Made by a program: the position numbers and the translations under genes. The notes below the pieces were generated by a model. It was not told the DNA's origin. It worked only from the letters and a program-made list of their open reading frames with translations, and ran no database searches. Of a stretch of DNA of 64,000 bases, positions 32,971-50,300 are shown one piece after another. Source of the stretch: Cymbomonas tetramitiformis (taxonomy: Eukaryota > Chlorophyta > Pyramimonadophyceae > Pyramimonadales > Pyramimonadaceae); contig LGRX02033436.1 in the NCBI GenBank assembly GCA_001247695.2, forward strand, positions 19,031-83,030, written 5' to 3'. Numbering within the stretch: the first letter of the stretch is position 1; the number at the start of each line of letters is the position of its first letter.

Positions 32971-35495
32971 CTCACATAGAGTACAATATTAGGTACCCTA
33001 TAGTAGTATCTAGTAGTAGGTGACTCCTTGTGTCACTCAACCTGAAGCATCGTAGTTGCGGTCGCTGTGTCACACGTTATGATGATGACATTGCGACACG
33101 CGCCCCTCACAGACAATCTTCCCTTCGTAATAACTTGGCGGCGCAAGCCGCCAGCCCTTACTCTGGTAATATTATCCGCAACCATTGTCCTTCAGCTGCT
33201 GCCTTATGGCAGCTGTCGTACCATCTCTTACCCCACCCTCATATAGCTAGTATATTTCGGGTTTCTCATGACTGGCATGACTCGGCAGGCCTCCAAATCG
33301 ATGTCCTCCAAAGTGCACACCACTTCAGAGGCTTCAACAGGAGGGCCAAACAAACAGAAGTTCTGCTCAACACATGCCCAGAAATTGACCTGATCTCTAG
33401 TTATGGAGGTAAACGTCCTGAAAACTGTCAGGTTTTCAGTGAGCTGCAAACGGTCTGGCACCAAAATCATTCAAAACTCCATAACTTTAGCGTACTCTAT
33501 CCAAATTCAACAAAGTATATAGAAAACTTCATTAGTTTTTCACGACTTACGCACTCCAACCATTTGTTCGTACAAATAAATGGGCTAAATCTCCATATTG
33601 TGACTTGGCCGACCTAGATGTTGATTCATAAGGGAGGGTATCGAGTCGTTAATTGCCAGGGATATGACCGATGACATATGTGTCATATATGGCCCACCGG
33701 TCATACATGGCATACCATGTCATGTCATGTCATGTCATATGTCATAATGACATACAGTCGTCAAGTATTGTCAGTACGGTCGACTATGACATGTACAGTC
33801 ATCATGTATGTCATCCACCTAAGGTGAGTGACACCTGTCATCGAGAGGCCAGGTATTGACATCGAGATGGCGAAGCAAGACAAGTCTTGAAGAACCGAAG
33901 TGTTCTGAGAAGACGCGTCTTCGCTTCAAGCATGAAATGAACAGCATGCGAGTATCAAAGGCTATATCGACCAGCCGATGCGGGTAGTTCACCCAGTGCC
34001 CTCGGGTTCACAACCCGATGGTGGTAACGCATGAGATGCGTGAGGGCCTTGGAAGTATATGAGGAGCATTGGGCTCAAGCAAGCACTTCTGGTCACCAGA
34101 CTGTTGCACTCATACCCACCATAATATTACTTACGGTTGTTACTGTTCAATAACAGCCGCATCAAGAGAGCGTTCGCATAAGCGAGCCCTGACAGTGGTA
34201 TCCTCCGCTCGGGCGAAGAACGAGAACAAGTGTGTGCAGCAGACTTGACATATATCGTATATAGATTTGTATATGGAGCGACAGAGTTCGCATATACATA
34301 TATTTCGAATATCTGCACATATACGACAACGATCGTCAGCTAATAAATTCCCCAAATTTATTTCAAAATCGCCTATATTTATTTCGCACATTTATCACAC
34401 TTTCACCTATTTTTATCGGAAACTTGTCGATAAATTATCGATACATCTGTTAAAGTGCGCATAATAACAACATTTGTAGGATGTGCAGATCGGCATGTGG
34501 AAATTCGTAGTATCAATCAATATTCAATATTTGGATATGTACGAATTTCCTATCGATCAATAACATTATTTCGATTGATCGATGCGATCGAAAATATCGA
34601 GTATCAATACTACTCTTTGGTGCGGGTGACCGTCACGGTCCGTCGCCGGTGCCTGATAGTCGATCCGAAACCTAAGCCCTCAACAAACCGTGACGCAACG
34701 GCCATCGCTAGTGTACATGTTGATCACACGCTTCATCAATACCGGAACCTATTTTAGGCCGGGTTTCGGATGTATTAGCTCGGTCAATATATATCCAACA
34801 GCTTTCGACTCTCGTACGCACTTTGTCTAGACGACATTGTGAGTTAGCCATGATTGACGACGACGCTTGGGATGGAGTGAGGGGACGCCCTTGCCGACAT
34901 TCAACCTACACTCGTCTCGAAAATTGTGTGTGCATTTTAGTATAGTGAAACTGGAACATATTATATACTGTAACCAGTTTTAGTGTAGTGAAATTGTTAA
35001 CTATATGGTGTATCAATTGAAAGTGGTATACAATATAGTTCGATGTACCCGTTCCACTGTACAGGCAGGGAGCAACGGGTGGTGGAGCGGGGGATTAGGG
35101 GAGGAAGGACGGTGCATAGGGAACTTATTTTCACAGATAATGCGTTTATCCCATTAACCATCATCTGCTGTCCACAGCTCTCCCTACTTGATTACATTCT
35201 TTGCCACTGTATCAGCACGTGATCACGCTGGATGCGCACCAAATATGTTCTCCGGACATGGTGCGGCACCATTACATCTTGTTGGGCGTCCAGAGCTGTT
35301 GCTGATGTCGTTACTGCTGCTGCTGCTACTGCGTGGGGCCTCCTCCGGGGAGCATCACAGCATTGTGCTGGAGGGAATGGAGGGATTTCCACTACACGAG
35401 TGCCGTCACCGCGAGGACAACCTCAACATCAGCTAGCAAGGAATAGATTCCGTAAGCCGAGGTCCACCGGGAACGCATGGAAATCACTTCCCAGC
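32971..35495. other. Intergenic region, no gene recognised
   Basis: A 195-codon ORF (33030-33617, +) and a shorter antisense frame (33228-33470) show no known motif. TCATG tandem tracts lie at 33717-33740, and an ATCGAT-rich AT patch at 34430-34610 resembles the array at 45864. 33.9-34.1 kb has a hairpin GGGTTCACAACCC. 34.9-35.1 kb is AT-rich with repeated GTAGTGAAA. Confidence 0.4.
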
Positions 35496-41462
<5,967 letters not shown>

Positions 41463-42130
41463 ATTGCTCGATCAAGCTATGGACGCGACCAAAAAGTTTC
41501 TTCAGATAATATTTATGTACAGGGCAGATAATTATTCATTACCGAGCAGAAAAATCATTAAGATGCATTTTCGAAAGGAAATTTTGGCTGATTCGCATGT
41601 CTTCGCGAACAGAAAGTGCAGTGATCTTAAGCACAGGAGCAGAGCAATTGCTTATTCGTTCCACTATCATTAACACCAGGAAATTCTGCGATTTCCTATC
41701 AGAAGCACGTTCAGAGAGTATATCCAAACGGGATGTCGTTGTTTTAAAATTCTCTCTCTCTCTCTTCTGCATTCTTCGATTCGACAAGTTCGAAGTTGTG
41801 TGATCAAAGCGAAGGGTAAGCTGAGGTGGAGGTTTCCAGCGCAGGTGACGTTTTTCGGTTGGGGACCCACCCGCCCGACCGGCGACCGCGACCGCACGAA
41901 GTTACGAGTTAGTGAATACTGTAGTCGTAGTAAGTGTCTCCAGTCTAACTGTAACTGCCGCCACAACCCAGCTTGGATGAGGAGCGCGTCGCCCTTTACC
42001 CCTCTGCAAGGAAGCATCCCCATCAACCAAAACCTGCAGTAAGCCCAAAACCTGCAGTAAGGAAGCAGGCATGCATGATGACTACTTCTAAACAGGAAAC
42101 CTACCACGCCACGCCAAACCATAAGTGTAC
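41463..42130. other. Spacer upstream of QTRT1
   Basis: Should hold the QTRT1 promoter. A 178-codon antisense frame overlapping it (41670-42203) is only credible in its first part, annotated separately. A duplicated AAAACCTGCAGTAAG lies near 42030-42062. Confidence 0.4.
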
Positions 42131-42313
42131 CAAAGAGTATTTTCCTGCGGTCAGCGTCATGGGCTAACCCACGCTCTTCGATTTCACAAATGGTGGAAGA
42201 CACCTCATCTATAGAGATAGGTGCTTCACGCTCTGTACATTGTCCAGCGTAAAAAAACAGAACCTCCGCGGGGTCTGTGATATCAGAGGGTGGGTGAGGG
42301 AAATCAAGGTCGG
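42131..42313 (-). CDS. Exon of an unrecognised conserved-looking protein
   Basis: The minus-strand frame reads DFPHPPSDITDPAEVLFF, then YAGQCTEREAPISIDEV, then ICEIEERGLAHDADRRK, ending at a donor-like TTTG|GTACAC (42131). A possible acceptor GAAG precedes at 42314. Amino-acid composition and open length in one frame look like a genuine host exon, but I cannot name the family. Flanking exons were not found. Confidence 0.4.
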
Positions 42314-42720
42314 CTTCAGAAGCTTAGCGTTTTTTACCTTCCATATCTCCTGCAAAAATAACAGCTCTCCGCTTCAGTAGGCGGCTGCGGACGTGTTCAA
42401 ACGAAAGAGGCTTCTAAAAGCATGGTTCTACAACTTACAGCAGCCGACATGTGCTGACGGGAAGATCGATTTTTTTCAGCTCGATGATCGGAATCGCGAT
42501 CTGAGCACGGAAATCGACAGCCCTTGAGCTCAGCTATCTGCCAGTGTGCAACATGCGGGGGTAATTCGGCCAATTAGATGGCGTAAAGATGAATCAAAGT
42601 GAAGCATATGCTTAACAACGATTTCTGTTTGGAGGTCGTTATTCGTTTTTCGAAAATGACAAACGATTTAGTTCCTTGGTGGCACCCTACCCTTAAACCA
42701 AAAAGTCATAGCCACCTGTG

Positions 42721-42739
42721 TCATGTCATGTCATGTCAT
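42721..42739. repeat. TCATG tandem tract
   Basis: Almost four TCATG units, like the tract at 33717-33740. Confidence 0.8.
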
Positions 42740-42772
42740 ACAGCAATTTCATGACCTAATCGCTACTCCGGA

Positions 42773-42856
42773 ACCGGAGTCTCTGAGCCGCGGCCGAAGC
42801 GATCGAGATTCGATTATTCGAGGTTTGTTACATTTTAGAAGCTCAGAGACTCCGGT
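42773..42856. repeat. Small hairpin element 3
   Basis: 16-bp perfect stem ACCGGAGTCTCTGAGC (42773-42788) and its complement (42841-42856). The loop contains AGGTTTGTTAC, close to the GGGTTTGTAAC core of the hairpins at 32907 and 44492. Confidence 0.8.
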
Positions 42857-43228
42857 CTTTTATGCCAAAACCAAGAAAACAGCCGTAAATCTCACTACCT
42901 TTTTTCAAGTCCTCTTTGCTGTTTATCTGGTGATAAAAATGCAGCGTGTGCAGCGTGATCATCCCCCCCGCCCATTTTGGAGAGCGCAATTATCCTACAA
43001 GACATGGTAGAGGCATATTTACTTTGGTTTTCGCCTCAATTCTGAACCTTTTCCCGACACGAAGTTGTAAAGAGCGCGACATCATGGGTGAGCAAACGCC
43101 ATCTCCCCACGTTCATCGCTTTTACTGTATTGTCCGGAAACGTGCGACGATGGGCGCAGATTTTACGTGCGCATCCTGAAAACACTTGAACAACTCACAC
43201 TAGGTATCTAGCGTTGTATGTGGGACCG
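42857..43228. other. No gene recognised
   Basis: Short ORFs only (42946-43179 +), without motifs. Confidence 0.4.
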
Positions 43229-43513
43229 CCTTTCACGTTCCAGTTGGGGTTTGCTCACAGGGTTCGCAATAAACCGACACTTGCGAGCGTATGTAGAATC
43301 TCGACTACGACTGCTCGGTTGCGTCGGATGATGGGCGGTAATGAAAGGTGAAGATCCCCTCTACCACTTCCACAACTCATATCCTTGTCGTTAAGTGATG
43401 TAGGGGACCGTTTTTGACGTTCCAGTTGGGGTTTGCTTGCCGGGTTCGCTAGAAAACGAGATTTTTGAGCGTTCGCTAAATCGCGTATACAGCTCGGTTG
43501 CGTCCGAGGATGG
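43229..43513. repeat. Two diverged ~177-bp direct repeats
   Basis: GGGACCGCCTTTCACGTTCC (43223 on) and GGGACCGTTTTTGACGTTCC (43402 on) start two copies. They share CAGTTGGGGTTTGCT, GGGTTCGC and GCTCGGTTGCGTC. Confidence 0.8.
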
Positions 43514-43768
43514 GTTCCGAAGTGAGTTGCACTGTGTAGTGTTGGCGAGTGCCGCACTCACAGTATGCATAATGTGGCGCTCGCGCCAAAATATAAAAGT
43601 TCCGAAGCGAGTTGCACTATGTAGTGTTGGTGAGTGCCACACTCACAGTATGAATAATGTGGCGCTGGCACCAAAATATAAAAGTTCCGAAGCGAGTTGC
43701 GTTGTGTAGTGTTGGCGAGTGCCGCACTCACAGTATGCATAATGTGGTGCTCGCACCAAAATATAAAT
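43514..43768. repeat. 85-bp tandem repeat, three copies
   Basis: GTTCCGAAG starts at 43514, 43599 and 43684. Units share TGTAGTGTTGGCGAGTGCC, CACTCACAGTATG and GCCAAAATATAAA. The last unit runs into the RecQ-like reading frame. Confidence 0.93.
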
Positions 43769-44092
43769 GTTTCGTGCTTGTTACTATATGATCCGAAGGA
43801 TGTGACACGGATTCGAACAAAGTTGCACACAGAAAAACATAAAGTAAGTTCGCAACGGCAAAAGCTTTTAGAAGTGGAAAGCTTTTGTAAAACGGTTGAT
43901 GTATGTAGACACAAGCTTCTGATGGTTCATTTTGGCGAGAAAATTGATATGCAAACATGTAATTTGAAATGCGATAATTGCAGGGCACGGCCAAAGGGTA
44001 TCAAGACGAAGAAGCGGCGGAGTGACATTCCAAAGGCTAGTGAAGGACAAGGTGGAAAGTACCGTAATACACGGCGTAGACAAAGTGCCTAG
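43768..44092 (+). pseudogene. RecQ helicase zinc-binding fragment, C-terminal
   Basis: The frame reads CLLLYDPKDVTRIRTKL, then a helical zinc-binding part with VCRHKLLMVHFGEK and CNLKCDNCRARPKG. This is the RecQ/BLM-type signature in which an early Cys, a C-R-x7-H-F-G-E motif and C-x-x-C-D-N-C build the zinc site after the helicase core. A basic tail (KTKKRRSDIPK, RNTRRRQSA) ends at the TAG at 44090. No helicase motifs are present upstream in the window; the frame starts directly on the 85-bp tandem repeats. It is either a truncated duplicate or the last exon of a gene whose earlier exons lie beyond a very long intron, and the former is likelier. Confidence 0.65.
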
Positions 44093-44491
44093 ATGGGATC
44101 ATAAGTAATCTCCAAGCGATTGATATATACATGTGAGAGCGGACCCTTACTTCATTTATATAATGACATTGATAGGGTGGGAATGGCATCACTTTCAATA
44201 ATATTGTTGTCTTATAACGGTTCCTTGACAAAAACTATTTTGCTTTGCGATTTGAATGGTTGAAAATAAGTGAGTATCGCAAAAGTTGTGTTAATTGGTA
44301 TCAATTATTCTTGACCACAGTTTTTTCTGCTGGTTTCTCTGTAATTCTGCGACTTTCGTGGCCAATAAAAGGGAAAGTAAAGCACGAATCCAAAAAGTAA
44401 CACGTGTGTATACCTTAGAATACATGTCTAAAGGAACCCTGAATTTTTTAGGCCATTTGAACAACCTTTTTTCGGGGCGTGACATAAAAGT
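44093..44491. other. No gene recognised
   Basis: AT-rich spacer after the RecQ fragment. The short ORFs on both strands lack motifs. Confidence 0.4.
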
Positions 44492-44567
44492 CCAGAGCCT
44501 TCGGACTCCATGACAGTTACAAACCCTAAGTCATAACATCTAAATTTAACCGATCCGAAGGCTCTGG
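44492..44567. repeat. Small hairpin element 2
   Basis: 14-bp perfect stem CCAGAGCCTTCGGA (44492-44505) and its complement (44554-44567). The loop contains AGTTACAAACCCTAA, identical to the complement of the core of element 1 at 32907-32970. Confidence 0.87.
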
Positions 44568-45863
44568 CCCCCAGAGAAGACCTAATCAAATGTGCATTTT
44601 CGATGACGCTGATGACTCGGGAAATGAGTAATATCGCGTGTATAGATTGATTTCAATCTGACGGTAAAAAGGAGATTGTCGAATGTCATCACCGTTCGAT
44701 GAAATTTTATTTGAAACATTCAACATGAAAGTCAGTTGCTACCGCGTGTACAAGCGTTGTTGTCGTTCACATCTCACAGAACTCAAAGCATTCCCTTCAC
44801 CCCCACAGCACGACATACCTCAGCAGTGCTTGTTTTTCCTGTCTTCGTGAACGGCAGGAACAATAAGTATTATGCAACTAGTTACGAGGTATTACGCATA
44901 TTCATAAGCATTCGCATCAACAAGCACGCAGTCCCGTGTTTGAACACGCAGTCCCGTGTTATAGGGAGTCAGCGATGCCCGGTTGCCAGCGCCGCCGTAC
45001 AGGTCGTACGCTGCTGGCAGTGTCTATTTAGATTTTTTTTTACATATTTACATTGTTGCTCTAGTTTCATTCTAGTTGCACTACTTTTTCACACGCGAAT
45101 CTCCTCGAGAATTCGTAAGGCCTCTGCTGAGGTCAAAACCTGACGGTTAGGATACCCAGGTTCCAAGGGTACCCAGGAAGTTATATAAACCGTAGTCCGT
45201 AGACCATAGACCATAGACCGTTACATAAAATATACATATGGCATACACATAATATACATAAGATTACCATAAATATATGTTTACACAAACCATAGACCAT
45301 AAATCACACATGTCATCCATTGACAAATGGCACCCCTACGCGACATACATTTAGTAACGTGTGTCAAGATAAGCAAATCTGAGATGAACCAATCGTGCGT
45401 CAAGAAAAATGACAGAACCACGACCGAAATAAATCATGCGTAGAGCAAAATGACCAAGTTGACAAAGTTCATCACCAGGGTTTGAAGGCGCGGTTGTGGT
45501 CATAGATCTGCGGCGAAGTCAATCTGCAGCGAAATATTATTATTTGATGATGGGTTCATTTTAGAATAGAAGTGGCTACTGCCCGACGGTCCGGTCCTAT
45601 GACAAGGACCGTAGTGAATTCGGGCTAGCAAGTGCGTTTTTTAGATATACTTGATATATGAGTGCTTGGGCATCATTTTTAGGTGTCAAAGAATTTATCT
45701 TGAACGTGGTTGGGGCGGTATACTCGATTTGGACATGTGGGAGATGGTGGAACTAGTGGGGGTAGCATCGCTTGAAATTAATTAAAATGACCGGTCCCAT
45801 CACAAGCAAGGCATGGTATCGAAACTTTTCGACCGTATCGATAGTTTTCGATAAGTTTCGAAT
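44568..45863. other. No gene recognised
   Basis: ORF 44736-45143 (+) has no domain. CACGCAGTCCCGTGTT is duplicated near 44925-44960. CATAGAC/ATACATA microsatellite text lies at 45190-45310. Confidence 0.45.
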
Positions 45864-46013
45864 GAATATCGATCGATATGAATAAGTACTGTGTGAATAT
45901 CAATCGATATAAATAAGTACTGTGTGCATATCAATCGATGTGAATAAGCGCGATGCCAATATCAATCGATATGAATAAGTTCAATGTTGATATCAATCAA
46001 TATGAATAAGTGC
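45864..46013. repeat. 31-bp ATCGAT tandem repeat, five copies
   Basis: Units of GAATATCGATCGATATGAAT plus AAGTACTGTGT start at 45864, 45895, 45926, 45957 and 45988, diverging in the last two. TATCGATA-type text continues on both sides. Confidence 0.92.
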
Positions 46014-47328
46014 ACATTTGTTTCCACGTATCGATATATTGATATATCAATATGACCTGAGTGCACACAACATTGCAAGCAAATACGCAAGGCATCAGTG
46101 AAAAAAATAATGATGAATTAGACCATACAATGCTATCTAGAACTCTAAAGTGTGCTAAGGCATGCCATCACGATACATGGAATGCTCAATTGTGCCTTCT
46201 GTAAGGCCTTTCCTTAAGTCAGAATGCATGGCCCCCACCTTAGAGACTCAGGCGCGCTCCACACCTGCCTGCTGGATGAAACTTGATGTGACGGTGCGGT
46301 TGCGGCTCATATATTATGCGAGAAGACCCAGTCAGTAAACAGACAGGTCAAACAGGAAGCACTGCAACGCTCAGGGTTTCGCACTCAGAATCTCTCTCAA
46401 CATACAGAAGATATAATATATATAGTTCTAGTATGCTGAGTGTGCTCTGTCTCATGTGACAACCGAACTCGATCAGAGGAGATGACAGTCGGGTCAGTGA
46501 AGTAGTCAGAGGTGTCGAGCCGTATCGGTGATGACAGCGGTCAGGTCGCGTCGGTGATGACTGCGGTCACGACGGGTCGGTGATGACAACTCTGATGACT
46601 GAGCTCGGACTGAATGTCAACTCCAGCACACCACCTCGAGTGAGGTGGTCAGACCAATAACCAATCAAACCAAGATACATGCCACTAATCCAGTGCCAGA
46701 ACCAAAATCCAGAAAGATGATGGAAATGGTGGAACTGCAGTCACACCGTGTCAGGGCTGAAAACCCCGAAAAGCTGGTCCGTAGACCCAACGTCCTGACA
46801 CGGGCAGTAATCTGTCCCTGGTGCCACCCTGCTGTCGGGGGATAGTGATATGTCATGTCTCTGAAGGTCCACACACCGTGGCTGCAAGCTATCCGGGGTG
46901 CTTCGTCAGGGGTAGGATAAGGAGTGCCGAAGCAGGTCCAGATCCGCCCGTCACCGGAAAGACTTACTGCAGAGGGAGAATGAAGAGAGAGATCATGACT
47001 GACAGCAGCGGTGGCTCTCACGGTCGGAACAGACACTGTAAGGATACTGTGACTAATGCAGTGTAGCTAATACCATAGAGTGAGCTCGGAATATCAATGT
47101 CCATATACACAAATCTATCAATGAGTGCCACATCATTTTCTATCTATTACAGTGATTCATTTTTTAAGGAAAACAGTAACTAACATAAAGTAACCAGCCA
47201 TAAGTAACTTTGAATATAGGCCAGTACCTGCAAAGCACAGTCAGCTACACAAACAACCCAAAACAGGAAAACAGGAAAACAAGGTACTCACAGTCAGATC
47301 ATGCTGCTGCTTTCTGAGTACCAGTAAA
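46014..47328. other. Region 3' of the copia ORF; LTR not identified
   Basis: The 3' LTR of the minus-strand copia element should lie here. TGATGACAG/GGTCGGTGATGACA phrases recur at 46485-46610, but I could not match any block to 55.2-56.1 kb. A donor-like TGTGAGTACC on the minus strand at 47287-47296 follows the copia stop. Confidence 0.4.
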
Positions 47329-50300
47329 TCATTTCTGAATAACTGCAGCCTGAGCCTTGCCCATGGCCATATATTGCTGGAACATCTGAATGAAGTAGGG
47401 CTGCATGTCCTTGACTGGAGGAACTGGTTTGGTGTAGGGGTCTGCCAGGTTCCGAGCTGATGGGACTCTGGCACACTGAATCCAGTTCAATCTGACAAAG
47501 TCTCGGAGGACATGAAATCTGATAATCACATGCTTCACCTTCTCGGAGAGGAGGTGATGCTCGACAATAGATCTGCATGCATCATTATCCAGCAGCAGGG
47601 GAATAGGTAACTCCAGGCGGGGCTGAGCTGAAGCTGTATTGATATATTCTCTGTTCCGGTTGTTCTGGAATCTGAGGGGAGTGATTTCATCTGTACTGAG
47701 TTCATCAGGAATTGTAGGAGAGTTTGGGCGGACTGAAGTCAGGCCGTCTGCTGGCTTGCATTGTTTCTCAAGCAGACGCCTGAGCACTGAGGTAGTCTGA
47801 AGAGAAGGCATGTCAAAGTGAATATCTGTGGCTGCTCTGTCAAGGTACTGAATAGCATGGTCAAGATCGGAATCAAGGGGCTGCTGGCAATCAATACGGT
47901 GAGTAATAGAACCAAATATCTCAGTGAGCATGAACATCAGTGATACCAACCGCTGAGCTGCCGTACTGGCTGCAACATACTCTGAACCTGTGGAGGAGAC
48001 CTCAGTGATGGTCTGCCTCCCTGAATGCCACTGCAGTATCATACCAGCCAGAAATATCACGGAGCCAGAATAGGACCGGGCATCATTCTCTAAGTCCCTA
48101 GCCAGGTCAGCATCTGAATAACAGAACATGGTGATGACCTTGACCGGAGTCTCGGGGTAGTAGAATGCCAGAGAGTAGTGAGCTGTGCTGTCCATATACT
48201 GCGCAATTCTGATCAGAGCCTTCATAGACTCCTCAGAAGGGCATGATACAAACTGAGCCCGATAGATTACAGGATAGTAGCAGTCAGGTCGTGAGCCACG
48301 GGCCAGCCATAGCAGTGAGCCGAGGATGGATCTGTAACTGGGGACAAGGGACAGGTCTGGATCTGCTGGTTTCTTGATGATGAGCTTCGGGTCCATAGGA
48401 GTTCTGTAGGAATGAGCTGTGATGTTGTTGTTGGCCATCAGGTCCTTGATCTGTCTGGACTGGCAAAGGTAGATACCAATCTGATCCTGCCTGACCCGCA
48501 TCTGGAGAACCGAGGTGACCTCTCCGAGATGCTTAGCCAGAAACCTGGCTCTGAATGCTGCCCAGAAGGCATCCTCAAGCTCTGTACTGGCGACCAGAAT
48601 GAAGTCATCCACATAGACTACACACATGGCCTTAACCAAATCAGTGTAGATGAAATATATGCAGTCATCATGAGAGGACTGCCTGAATGTCACCTCGCCG
48701 AACATAAAGCTGAGCATGAATATCTTAACCAGTCTCTGCCAGGAAGCACCGGCCACCTTAAGGCCGTACAGTGCATAGTGCAGTAAAGCACCACCGAACC
48801 CCTGATAGGTGTAACCACCCGGAAATGATACCCATACTGGGACATCCAGCTTAGCATTCATAAAGGCCTGGGAGACATCGAAGTGACTCATTTTCAGACT
48901 GAAGATGCTGCCGAAGATGAAGGCCAGTCTGAAGGCATAAAGCTGAGGTGTGGTGCAGGTGGTCTCCCACGGAAGGTAGCCGTATGTCTGCTTACCATTG
49001 GCACACAGTCTGGTTTTGAAGATCTGCCGTGTGCCAGATGGTGCTGAGGGGTCTGGTTTGAAGGGTCTGGAGAACACAAAGAGAGTGGTCAGGCCTTTGG
49101 TACCCGAGGGAAGGTGTCCCGGGACCATTTTATTGTCGGCGGCCAGACCAGCCACTTCGGCATCCATAGCCTCCTGCCACTGAACTGCTTCTGGGGTGGA
49201 AAGTGCCTGCTTGACACCGTGGACTGGCTTGAGCTGGGGTGCAGAAATATTGAACATGTGCACCACCAACTCTCTGGGTCCTGATCTGATGAAGCTGTCA
49301 GCTGAGGTGTACTGCTGTGGAATGTACTCGGGGCGGACATCTCTGCTGGGATCATCGGAGAAGGGAAGGAAGGCGGCGGCATGGGTGGACGGAAAGCTGA
49401 CGAGGGTAGCAGGAAGGTCCATATGCCAACCATAGGTAGACTCTGGAGTAGGCTCAAATATTACACCATAAGGTGTGCTGCTGCCTCTGTCGGTGGAGAT
49501 GATGATAGCGCCATATGATGGATGTCTGCGGCTCTCTCGGGCTCTGACAGCTGTCCAGATCGGATAGTGCTCATTGACCGAGACGGTCTTCCTATAGTGT
49601 GCGACATACACCAGCAGGTGTCTGTAGTGTGTACCGTCGGGTGTGGACTTGACATAATGAACCACGTCAGTCCAGGTATTGTCCCTCGACGGAACAGAGA
49701 GAAGCACACAGCCGTAAGACTGTCGGTCGGAAGTGCAGTAGTATGAGCTGATCTCAATGATCTGGGCATAGGTACAGTCGAGTGTCTCTGAGAAGGGAGA
49801 TGGCCTGATAAAGGTAGCATCAGCCTCTCTGTCAGCTGCCATAGTGTCTGGGAATGCTGACATGGATCTGCCCAGGTGCTCATAGGTAGGTATCCAGTGT
49901 GGCTTGCCCACAAGATGTACTGTGCCGTCGGAGGTGTCTAGGATCTTGTAGGCATTAGAGCCCATAGAGATACCAACCATGCGGCCTGCCCATGATCTGT
50001 TCTGAAGTTTTGATGAGATGCCTGGCTGTCTGCTGTTCCTCTGCTGACTGTCCATAACCACATAGCAGTGTGCACCAAATGCACGGAGACGACGGTACTG
50101 AAAGTGATGACCTGTCATAGTGTGGATAGGAGTAGTTACCACTTCCTTGTGTGGTGTAATGGACCACAACAAGGCACCATGCTTAGCCGCAAGCGGCCAG
50201 TAGCTGAGGTCGAGTCCAGAAGCTGTGAGGATGGACCGGATCATACGGGACAGGATGCCAGTGACATTCTCCGCATAAGGATTGTCCGTATGGACTGTGG

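Noticed and set aside
33030..33617. 195-codon ORF
   Set aside because: No motif, no splice or neighbour support; composition close to non-coding.
34000..34040. Possible tRNA around GGGTTCACAACCC
   Set aside because: No acceptor or anticodon stems can be drawn around it.
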